From: Hydractinia symbiolongicarpus
Taxonomy: Eukaryota > Cnidaria > Hydrozoa > Anthoathecata > Hydractiniidae
Reading direction: 5' to 3'
Assembly (NCBI RefSeq): GCF_029227915.1
Contig: NC_079884.1
Coordinates: 22,320,001 to 22,384,000, forward strand
DNA: 64,000 bases
A program made the translations under genes and the position numbers. The notes beneath the pieces are model-generated. The model ran no database searches, was not told where the DNA came from, and worked only from the letters and a program-made list of their open reading frames with translations. Within the stretch, counting starts at the first letter, position 1. Every line of letters begins with the position of its first letter. Positions 1 to 12,300 of the stretch are shown here, in pieces.

Positions 1-393
1 GAGGTAAACCTAGCTAGATTTAAAATTTAGGTTTACCGAGTTTGAGAAAAAAGAAAAAAAAATATTTAACCTTACCATTGTTCTTATTTTGCATCACTGT
101 ACATTACAAAAAAGCGTTCTAACTACAACTGGCATTGTAAAAGCTAATACGAAAATCTAGAAGACTAAAAAAAATCTCCACTAAACTTATCACTATCTTC
201 TGACCAGATTAAAAATTGGTCAATTTTTAGACCTTTTAGACTAGGTGAACCACCTTAGAAATAACAAATCTGTAACAAGATTACACATGTCTTTGCAGTT
301 AAAAATATGAGTCTCCAAAAATATACTACTTAAGCGACGCCTGCCTTCCCCAGTCGTACATACTTAAACCACCTCTCTAGATTAAATTTAAAA
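1..393. other. 3' flank of the DDR gene, no gene seen
   Basis: This stretch lies downstream of the DDR stop codon on the minus strand and is probably 3' UTR. I see no canonical AATAAA or ATTAAA in minus orientation here, so the polyadenylation site is either beyond the window edge or non-canonical. A perfect 10-bp inverted repeat sits at 3-12 and 28-37 (GGTAAACCTA and its complement), of unknown meaning. Confidence 0.5.
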
Positions 394-3300
394 TTAAATA
401 TCTCCCATGTCACTGCTGTTACATTTTTCGTTAAAAATCTGGTACAAGTAAGCGAAAGGCGGTCGACTTTCCGCGGATTTGTGCCAACACTTGACCATGA
501 GCTCGTACACGTCATCAGGACACGTGCCTGGCTGTTCTAAATACGGAAACTGTTTGTTTGTGTTTTGTATACAATCGCAGGCGTTCTCAATCACTTGTGG
601 ATCGGTTAAATCAGAGTAAGGAGAATCTCGGGCAAAGGTGAAAATCTCCCATAACGTCACACCAAAACTCCAGATGTCGGTAGTTTGAGTAAATTTACCT
701 AAAATGACAATCAATAGATTTTTACGTGACGCGGCTTTTGCTTTATAGTTTTTGGAAGCTAGTAGCGGTTTTGCCTTGTTTAAAATATAAATCAGAGTTT
801 TTCAGGAAATTGGCTACAACATGGAGTTATTTATCGATTAAATACAGTACTATAATGCCCACTAAGTTGTTTATTACATAAAACAATACTAGATGCGGCT
901 TAAATGGGAATAATATACAACGAAAAAATGTAGATTTTCTCTTTAGTGTTGGACAACACCAAGTGAAATAGTAAGTATATTGTAATTACAAACTTCGCGC
1001 CGAATCTTATATCACATTTTAAAATAACTGTCGCCGCGGTAGTTCATATAATTGAGAATTATTAAAACTCTCACCATAAAAAATGCACTCAGGAGCCATC
1101 CAACGAATCGGCAGTACAGCTTTTCCTTCAACACGGTAGTAATGCTTTGAGTAAAGATAACGACTCATTCCAAAGTCAGATATCTTAACCTGATAGGCTG
1201 GTCCAACTAGACAGTTCCTCGTTGCCAAGTCTCGATGAATGAAGCCTTCTGAATGTAAATATTTCATGCCAGCAGTTATCTGTTGTATCATATGCAGCAA
1301 CGTGTCTAAAAGTAGTACGTTGGAAGCTACTTGACTAATGCGAACGTTGTCTGTCTGGGCTGGTTTTCGATCTCTAAGAAATTGATTCAAATCTCCATTT
1401 TCCATATATTCCACCACCATTAAGACCGGAGGTTCTTTACAAACACCCAAAAGTCGTACGACATTTTCGTGCTGTAGCCTGGCCATTACATCAACCTCTT
1501 TCATGAATTCACTCTCAATGTTTTTGTCTTCGGACTTCAATAATTTCACAGCAACAAGTGCTGTGTCTGGTAAACCCCACGAGTTGTAATGTCCAATAGT
1601 TCCGTAAATTTCGTCTAGACCGGATGCTTCTGCAATTTGCACCTCGCCGAATTGTCCTACGCCAATTTTTTCTTTAAACGTCAACTGATTACGTGGAAAA
1701 ATTCGACAGGCTTTTCTCTGGGAATGACCTCTACCTGGTACCACGTGATCAGGATCAGAGTACATAGTAGACGGGAGGACTGCCTTATACGGATTTTCGT
1801 ATGTACTTGCGTAAATAGCAGAGCCTTGATAAATCGTGCTCGGATGGTTTGGTTCGGCATATTGTTGCTTGAGGTTTGGTTGAGCGTACATCAAAGAGCT
1901 GTTTGTGGTACCACTTTGATTATCTGAGTTTGGAGCGCTATATTTTGCATAGTTGCTTTCTGCGTCCTTTCCAACGCTACTGTTCTTGTTGGACGCAAAG
2001 AAAGTGACATCTGGGGCTGCGTAAACGTCATCTAGCAAAACGTAAAAATAACTGAATGAGATAATAACTGAATGAGATGGATGAATGACTTAGACCTTTG
2101 TTGCGATAAAAACAATTTTTTTTCTCTCGGTTATTTCAGATCTTAGTTGTTAATTATTTGACAGTGGGCTGGATTTAATAGACTTTTATTTTAGTATAGA
2201 GATTATAGTTTCACGACTTTAACAATTAAAACTTGATAACATTAATAATGTTTAACTTCTAACTTTGCCAAATAATATTAAAATGTAAATTTAAAACCGT
2301 GAGTCTATTACAACTTTAATGTAACGGTGGATATGTACACACAACACCTGCTAATAAGATGGCCAGTTCAGAGCTGTGGAAATCAAGATTTCACTAGCAA
2401 CCAAAAATAAACAAGCTAACTTGTTGTCTCGAACTTTCTGTAACTAATTACGTCATCTTTTTGCCTGCGAAGCTGGCGAAACAAAAATGTCTATCAAAAA
2501 GAACTTATTGTTTGTAATTTTTTGCCACATTTTAAAAACAAACCAACATATCAATAGAAGACAAGAAAAAAAAAGAAAGAAACGTTTTACATCGTCCAAT
2601 TAGCTAAAAAACAAAAAAATAATAACCTGACTTATCCCCCTTATAGGAAACTTTAGCGTAAGGCGTTGAAGTGTTGCTGAATCCTCTGTGATTCTCCGAC
2701 GGTGAATTAAGAAGCACTCGATCCTCGCTCTGATGGTCGTAATGATTCCGAACATAGATAGGCCTGTTCGCTCGCGATTTAAAAACTTTGTGCAAGCTAG
2801 TGCGATAGTGATATATGATGAAGATAAGGAGACATAAGAAGAGAAACGCGAGCACAGCACAAACAATAATTATAATATTATTGCCACCGTCCTTTTCCGT
2901 GGTCGGGCCTAAAACATAATTGCACAAAACAATTTAGTTCGAACAGAGGATGTGCAAAATATTAAAATGTGATGAACAAAACTTCACCTGGTTTTTCTGG
3001 TGCTTTACAAGTTAAAAACTGTGGTGATAACTTCAATGCTGCAACAACTGCAGAACTTTCTAAATACAAGAGAAGAGAAACAAATATAATAAAGAAAGGA
3101 AGTATATATATATATATTAACAAAGAAGACATATTGGATTGCTCAGAACAACATATTCTAACATATTCCACAATGGATGTCCCCCTACAAAGAGTGCTAA
3201 AGATAAACAGGAAATTTTTGGATTTTTTAAGATTATTTAGGAGAATTTTTGGCAGGATTCTTTTAGGATTTTCAGGGGAAACCCTGCAAGAAATTTATGG

Positions 3301-6300
3301 TGTCATGCATAATTAGTGGAATTTCTAGGCAACTTTCCAAGCTCTTTTATATGAAATGAACTTGTGTTCAAGTGGGAGGTCAGCTTTAAAAGTTCCACTA
3401 ATTATGCATGACATCATACATTTTTTGTCTAGCTATAGTTAGGTACAAATTTAACTTTATATTAACATTTTCTATTTTTATTCATTTTGTCTGAACTATG
3501 GAATACTCATTTTCTGTAAGTTCATATCTGTGTCTGCATTGCAGCTTTTACATATGACCAAGATTTTGCTGTTTGAATTCCAAAGTCGCTTCTTCATTAT
3601 TATTTTTCACAAAATTTATTTAAACAATGGTTAACTGATGGTTAACTGCTTGCAAGCATATTTAGCAACTCATATAAAGTCCAATAAGTATTGGTAAACA
3701 ACTTTACGAACAACAAATTATTGCTACCTTAAAAGAAAAAAATGTTTGGGGAATAATTATTTTAGGAATTATTTTGGGGCTTTTAGACCAAAATTAAGTT
3801 CCACAAAGTCGCACTTTTTAGAGCTTATCAAAATTCTACTGCTGTTCTAAAAACACTTTTTATATGATACATACTTCTACTGTTATCATTTTGCTTAGAA
3901 ACTATTCGAAATGTCAAACCAACCGAAAAGATTAATTCAGTATTCTCATCATAAAAGCAGCCAATCACAAAAATATATCAGCAAAAAAATGAATTTTCCG
4001 TTTACCGGCATAATTGACTGCCATAATTTTAGATCAGAATTGCTTTTAATATTTTCTGAACCTGTATCTTAGTCAAAATTGATATGCTGTCAAAAACAAC
4101 TTAAAAGGCGTCTCTGAAAAGGGATAAATTCTGGAACTTAGAAAATATGATGATAATAGAAATATTTATTAGCTCAATTTCATCAAACCAGTCTAAAACC
4201 ATATCACATCAAATTTTAAGTCAATATTTTTATTTTGACTGAAGTTATGGGACTTTTAACTAAAAAGGACACTACACGGTTTAGACTTATTTTGTGAATT
4301 TTTTATGTGCACTGCTTTGTAATTAGTAATAAAAGTTTTAGATAATATATCACAGTGGTGAGCTATTCAATATCTACCACTCTCTTAGTGGGTCCTGCAG
4401 TTAACCATATGCCAGGTTGATCGCTCCATCAAAGTGTGAATTAAAATATGATTGTGTTCAAAGGCCTGGCAAAAATCATTTTGCTAAAAATCTTCTTACC
4501 TTTTTCTCTACCTCAAAATGCCTGTGTAATTTTTTGTGCCTCATTCGAAATTATACTTTATCAGACTGGTCTAAAAGTACTTCATAACTAGTTTCAAGTC
4601 AATAACTTTATTTTTTTACTAAAGTTATTGCACTTTTAATTTTCTTGAATAATGCCAAATAAATGTGCAATCAATGATGAAATGGCTGTGACGGTTAACC
4701 TACTGGCTTTTTATATCTTTTATAGTAACCAAAGCATATAACGTAATAAAACATGCTAACCATGACCTGATATGAATAAGTATACATTTAATATACATTT
4801 TGCAAAAAAACACTTTGGGAAAAATCTTTTTGTCTATCAAGAACATGGGCTACCCTAGGTCTCTTAGTAATTTTATGTAATGTCATTCTCTTCATAAAGC
4901 TGCAATTTAAACCTTGCCACTTCGAAACAAGTTCATTTTCTTCCTACTCGGCCTTATCTTAATAGTTTGCTAAATATGTCTAGCTAACTACTTTTTTAGT
5001 TATTGAACTTTGCCTGCTATTGAAATATTTCCATGTAATCAGTATCACTTTATGATATATTTTCTTGTACTTTCATTGCTTTTTATTAAATTTTTTACTT
5101 TAAAAAAAATGCTACAGTTGCCATTTCAATACATCGGAAAAGACTTTTTACTTGATTATTCAAAACACGGAAATTTATCATGAATTAAATTCCACTATCA
5201 CATGTATTATTTTGTAAAAACTTTATTTGTTGTTGACCCAAGAACTTTATGAACCATGACTAAAACCTAAAAATGACCAACCAAATATATAACAAATACA
5301 ACAAGAAAACCTACTCACTTAACCCTTCAGTTTAACAACGCAATTGGCAAGTTATGTTTGCACACCTACCATAAGCTACCTTTGCTAACTTTTCAATAAA
5401 AATGTGACACAAAGAAATTCAAAGGGTTTTCCAACTGCTATTACTAAACATTTCAACTTCTCGTGGGAAAAGTGCTGCAAAAGAACCAATGTCATCCTTT
5501 TTATACCAGCTTGTGGTTATTAATTGAATTTTAAAACATTGATGCTTGGTTTCCTCCATTTCCTGTCAGGTTTTAGATATTAACAACAACAACAAAACAT
5601 TTGAACTTATTATTGCTGTTTTTAAAAGAACTTCAAATTTCTGTGGAACAGATAAAGTAAACAGTCGCAAATCTGAAAAAGATTTCATTTTTATAAATTG
5701 TAGGATTTTTTTTAATATTACAAACTTGCTTAATGTTTTTAGCACATTATCTTTGTCAAAATTCATATTCTGTCAAAAAAAGTTTACTGGCTACTCAGAA
5801 AATGGCTTAACTCAGAAAGTTATGTTTACAACGGAATATTTTCTTTTTTTGACTAAATTTTTTTTAAACTAATTCTTTCACTGACCCCGATACGGCCATG
5901 GGGCTAAACAAGTTGTATTGATTTTTCAAATTTTGGTATGTTTACTATCGAAAACATATTACAACCGTTAACTGAAAACAAAAAACAGAACATGGGCCAG
6001 TTGTAATATTTTTAAAGACACATATTAGGTTGTGTCCGAGATGAGGTTAAATTCCCTGACACGATAGGAATAGTGTTAATATCCACTTCAAATCATTTTG
6101 ACTATACTATTGGTTTTCAGTGATATCATGTGATGTCTCCCTTTTATGAAATAAGAAAACCCATATAAATTGTTTTGAATATTCAATGGAATATGCTTCA
6201 TAAGAATCTCAGGGTAGAATTTCAGGTTAAAAAAATAGTTTAACAAATCCATATAAGAAAAAGCAAGTAGTAGCTAGCCACTTAGCTACTTTGTCTGTGA

Positions 6301-9300
6301 GTCATAAAAAAATGGCGTAGCTAACTGGATATCACAAAGCATAAACAGCAAGTGTGGCTGCATTTTTATTTCATTTTTTAAAAATAATATATTCAAAAAA
6401 GCATATTAACATGTATCTATGTGAGGAAACATGCTATCGCACATGCTCAATTAGGCACTCACTCTCGCTCAAGCACTCCTCTCAAATAAGCGTCCACCTT
6501 TTTTGTAATTTTTTTTAAAAGCAACTCAAATAAACGGCCAGTGGTGTTTATTTAGAGAGCTAACAAAAAAATCAAAAACAAAAGAAACATTTTACAAACC
6601 CTTAAATTTTGTTTAAAAAAATCAGCTTGTATTAGACTACACTAAATACTTGAATATACTTTTTATATCTCAGTAATTCTATCTCCCCCTCCTGTTCTTT
6701 TAGAGCTCAAGCAGTTTTCTAGTTGATGTAAATAATAACTCGAAATCCCCTTTTTTATAAATTATAAGAATAATAAAAACAAGTATTTTTGCCATTCTCA
6801 AAAGGAATACAACATACCTTGAACAATTGAAACTTGTCGCAAAAAAATCCACTCCATAGAATAATCAAATTTGATACTGATCTCCTTCGCCAATATTCCT
6901 CCCAAATCTATTGTATACTCAATCACTTGTGGGCTAATATAGTACATTGAATCGGGAGCACATACATAACCAAGTGTCGGTATGGGAACAGATCTACCAG
7001 CTTCCACAGAAAATTTTTGAATAGTGCCAGCCTGCGCACTTTCATTTACATATGCTAAAAGCTTAACAGCGTAAATTTTTGATACAGCAGTTAAGGTAAG
7101 AGCAAGTAATGGTTTCGGGCGTGAAGTTTTGTTCCAACCAACCCAACAGTCTGAAGTTAATGGACTTGAAGTTTTTAAGTGTTCCCCATCAGTAAGGCAG
7201 CCAGTGTTACGAGATAAGAAACCTTCTTTGAGTGTGGGATTGTAAGGGTATTTTGTGTCTTCCCAAGAATGCATCGAGTTGGAGTCACCTTGATATATTT
7301 TGTAATGGAAGATGCGAGCTGAAAAATAGAACACATTTAAAATAAGGCCCAACACAATGTTAATAATGATAAAAAAATGCTGATATTTATTGTTTTAAAG
7401 AAGCAGTACAGCTATTCACAGGAATAAAAACACTTTATTATACCTTAGAAGTGAGAACAGGATGCTTTTTACAAGTGTAAAATCTGTCGAAGATGGTTTA
7501 AATGTGGAAGATTGTTACGGAATGTACACAAAATACACAGAAAAGTTATTTTTGGGTACTTGATAACTGTTAAAAATTTGACTTTTGCAAGCACCAATGT
7601 TTAAATAATTAGTTCCTGTATCTTAAACGTTTGGAGAACATTTTAAGCAATAGATTAGACAGAGGTGTGCTAATAATGGTTTTTTTTATTTTGTGTAACA
7701 CAAACTGTTTTTACAGGTTAAGACAGATGTTGATGTTGATGTTTGGTTGCTCACACTGTGTTTGAACTTTTAAGTAGAGCGCAAGTTCACATATTAACTT
7801 CTTTTATCATTTTTTACATTTAGTCATTTCCTTTAAACAAAACCAGACAAAACAGATGATAATTTTTGTGACCAATAACTTGTTGCTAAGATTCCTGCAT
7901 ACAAGGTTAAAAGAATGTTGATGTATACGTTAATAAAATAATTAATTTGCAAGAAATAATATTAGTCATACACTGTTGGGATTTTGCTTAAAAGATGATG
8001 CTTCAACTGATGTTTAAGTTGTTGGATTGTCCGTAGCATTTAATTCTCTCTCCACAGTTGTCCACCAAAAAACTCATATCTTGTTTACTTCTGCACTTAC
8101 CCTCATTAAAATCCTCAAACATTTGTTTGTTAATTAACAGAGAGAAGAATGAATATTAGTATATGAAGGTTACTACCTTTTTCTATTGTGTGATTAGTTG
8201 AGTTAGGTGTGGTAAGTGGAGTGGTGGTTAAATCTGTAAAAAATAAATAAATAAATACATGCATGTATGAGATGAAATGTTGTTAGTACACATGTTTCAA
8301 AGTTTTGGCACCAAATGATGCTGATAGGATAACTCTGTAAAGCCTGGTTCACACTGGGGATTTAGGTGAGTTTAACAGGTATGATTTTAAGTGACTTTAA
8401 AATTAGACACAAACTCTAAAATCAGTACAGAAAATATAGAGAGAAACACAAAATAATTTTACAGGAAATATTATTGCTTTATCTTAAGCATGACCTTTTA
8501 GTCGCTACGTATACCTTACACCAGTGGTATATTAGCAGCAAAATAGAGCAAAATAAAACTTTTGAGGTGAAGGCTATTTTCAGCCAGCAAAAACAGGTTC
8601 TCGAAGCTTTAAACCTTTTTTTTTACATTTCAGTACAGTTGCTGTTGTTTTCTAACAACTTTCTAAATTCTCTTTCTATTAATCACTTAAGGCATTTTTT
8701 GATACTTGAGTTAAACTTTTTTGTGATTTAAAGAGAGTTTAGTCGGAAAATTGAACCCCGTGTAATGTGTGAGCTACCTTCTTAAGTTAAAAACCACCTG
8801 TTAAACACTTAAACCTATAGTGTGAACGAAGCATAATTAACCCTGCCCAGTGGTCTTGTGATGAATTTTTTGGCGAATGTTGATGTTGTAACAAAACTTC
8901 CTTATCCACCTCTGCTGATGCAATTTTTCGAGTTGGATGTAATTTCAACTTACAAAGGTTGTGTTATTACTTTCTCTCTTAATTTAACTGTGTTTGTGTT
9001 TGAGTCTTCAATCAAAACACAAAATATTAATTTCTGAAAAGAATCACAAGTTTTTCGACATGACACAGGCAAATGGCATTTTACATCATCATCATGCTAG
9101 TAGGGGTTCTCTCTGCACAAGGTCTGTCATTATAATCTCCTGAGCTTTTACGCAGGAACTATCAAGTCTACACTTATCTACTTGATTATCCTCCTTCATT
9201 CTCTACCAATTAACCAAATCTTCTTATCTGGATAACATCTCTGATGCTACAAATACTTAATCTCATATAATTCTTTTTTGATTGGTCAGGATCTTCCTGC

Positions 9301-12300
9301 TTCATTGCCCGTGTCTTAACACTTCCTATACAGGCCCCATATAACCTGACTTTTACCTCAACGACTCTGCTGGTAAACAAAGGTGAACAAGCAACCCTTG
9401 AACTTATCCTGCAAATACCAGCTATAAGAAATGATTGTGAAAAAAAAAAGGAATGCAGATCTAATGTTTGTGAATTTGGCTTAAAAGAAAACTCGATTCA
9501 AGATTATTAAATCAGAACACGCATTGCTAGTTTCAATTTACAAACATTTAAAAAACTTTTTAAAAGAAGAGAAGTTGAGAGTAGGTAGGGCAATACAATA
9601 ATCATGGACTAATTTTGATTTCACAGTTATAATTTCGTTTAGTGAGGAAAGCTATAGGCATTCTTCACATTTGTCTTACTACTAAAAAAACGCCTTATAC
9701 CTGGTGCTTTTATAGCTGGACAACCATACACTTGAAGTTTAATGCATGTTATGGTAGGATTATCAATTTTCATTCTGATGCGAACATATTGTGCTAAAAG
9801 CGGAACCTTGAACAGTAATTTTTTTCCGCTGACTAAACTGTAGTTCAAGCTTCGTAATTCCTGCAGGGAAAAGTAAAAAATACATAAATTTAATTCACCT
9901 CCTTTAACAGGATTTTAATTAGCAAGTATCCATACCCGTCCTCCTTCATAATCTGCCCAAAGGTTAGAATCTAAGCTGTACTGGAACTTAAAGAATGTTG
10001 GGAGATATTTGTCACTTGGTTTATCAATGGTATCTCTAAAACCATCAACACGAAGACCATATACCAACTGGTTTATTTTAAGATTGACAGAAGCCCAATC
10101 TTCGTAAGGCAATGATATATTATCTTTTTTTAAACACCACGCGTATGGCATATTGGTCGGTAAATGTTCTGCGTTGAATGAGATTTGCTGTGCAAGAAAT
10201 CCGGTCTGCGTAAAGAATGTTTTTCCCAAATCTTTTGTTACAAGGCCAATGTTCGTCTGGGTACATTCTAAACATTATAAAACGTTTACAACAACAAGAA
10301 AAAATTCCTTTTTTATTTAAAACATATCTGTTTGAAGAATTCAAAACATGGAAGAAGAATTAGGACTAGGAAAAGCCTCATTATAAAGCAGGTTGACTCA
10401 GTGAAGGCTCAGTTGCTAGTTAACCCATTCTTTTTGTCTTTGCTTCAACAAAATTCCATAATACTTTATTATGGTGAGCATTTAGCAAATAGCAAATGCT
10501 CACCATAATAAACCCTTCTCATATAATCAGGCTCTTAGTTTACTAATATTTATAAAATCCATAGAAAATATCACTAACCACTGCAGTTAATAGTTTATTT
10601 ATCACTAAAAATGTTTAGAAAAAGTTACGCCACATACACTTTTTTTATTAAATATCAATTTGTGCAACAACATGCAAACAGTCCATATCTAGGTATAAGA
10701 GGATATAAATGGAACAATTTTTCAAACAGGTTTATATTGCCCTTTTATTTTATCAAAAGATTGAAAAGAGGATCATTCTACTTTCATTTTACAAAAATAA
10801 TTTCTGGTGTTTATTTTTAAAACATGTTTCCTACAAATTCAGGTGTTGTCATGAATTGCTAGGACTTGCTTGCACTTGTGTAACTGTTGGTTGCAGGCCT
10901 ATTGAGGTTTAAGGTGGTTACTCTTGCACATGTGAAGACACATTCAATTCTTAGCAACGAGACGATAGCTGAGCCATTAACTGTTTTCCTAGTTCCACAG
11001 GAAGTGTGCCTTGCTGAGTCATCCATTCACCACATGCGCAAATCAATACTTATTTATACGAAAACACAACTAAAATTAGAAAAGGCTTTGAAATTAATAA
11101 AAAAAAATTAATAAACTTATTCTACATGTGATTTTTATGTTTTCTAAACTTGCCAAAATACAAAGAAGGAAAATCTAATCAAATACATTAAGCTTGTCCT
11201 TTTAATTTTTTTCCAAAGACCCAATAATCTGCAAATTGGTTTGCAATAAAATTTTCTGTGTAGACCTATATAGGCCCTATATGTTTACTCACAAAATTTG
11301 ATTGGAAACCGACATGCAGATCTCAAGTTATGAGGTTGTCAGCAAAAAGATTAGATGCCTGGTATAAGCAAAGGAGTTTCATTGTCATAATTATATCTAA
11401 AAATCTTTAAATGTGAATATCTTGTGAACGAAAAGAAATTTTTAAAACTTTCAAAAGACTTGTTAACTAACTTTTTAAGCTCTATAATATAAGTCCAACA
11501 TCATTTCATATACCTTCAGTTCCCTTTAAATTAAATCCCCATTTGTCTCACAAGCAGTAACAAAGTTTGAAAGACTCCACTCACAACTTCTTCACACATT
11601 AGTTGAGTATCCAAGTTATACATAAAAAAACTTAGTAATGTACATTCCCAATTTTGAAACGGCAGACCTAATACAGTGTACAAATGCAAAGAAAAATAGT
11701 TACACCATTTTATTTAGAACTTTCCTTGATTGTAATAGTGTACCATGTGATGCGCATTATATCACATGCTATTTTTTTACCAATAGACACGTGGCTGCTC
11801 AAATATTTAATCACTTGTGCGAATCTTGATTTTTGTATATTATAAAAAAGTAGTATAAACCCATGATAGAGTCCATTTTGCTTTGGCAAGAAGATTCTAA
11901 TAAATTTACTTTCAAAAAAAACTGGATGAATATAACCTTCAAGTATAAAAAGTATATATCAACCGAATAATCACTTTTTGGAATTACATCCTCAACTTTA
12001 ACTTTCAGCAATCAATGTAAACACAAACTACCAATTAAAATTCTTACCATTAAATTCCTTGCGTTGAGGCACTTTACCAGGTACGTTACCATACATTTCC
12101 ATGCGTAGACATTTCGTATTAGCTCCTTTTTTTATCTTTACAAGTAATTTGGATGCATGTATTGGTGGATTTAGTATAAGATATTCATAGTCGTCACCTT
12201 TAAGGTTCAAGGTTTTCACGATGTGTGTCTTAAAACAAAAATTAAGACCACATAACAACACATTTTTTACACATTTTCTTGAACAGCATTTCATGCACTA

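Noticed and set aside
1637-1927. 96-codon plus-strand frame
   Set aside because: Antisense shadow of the DDR juxtamembrane and kinase exon.
2990-3019. Shorter version of the DDR linker exon using an acceptor at about 3019
   Set aside because: Joined in phase it would hit a stop (GTT TTT AAC TTG TAA); the 3038-2988 version stays open.
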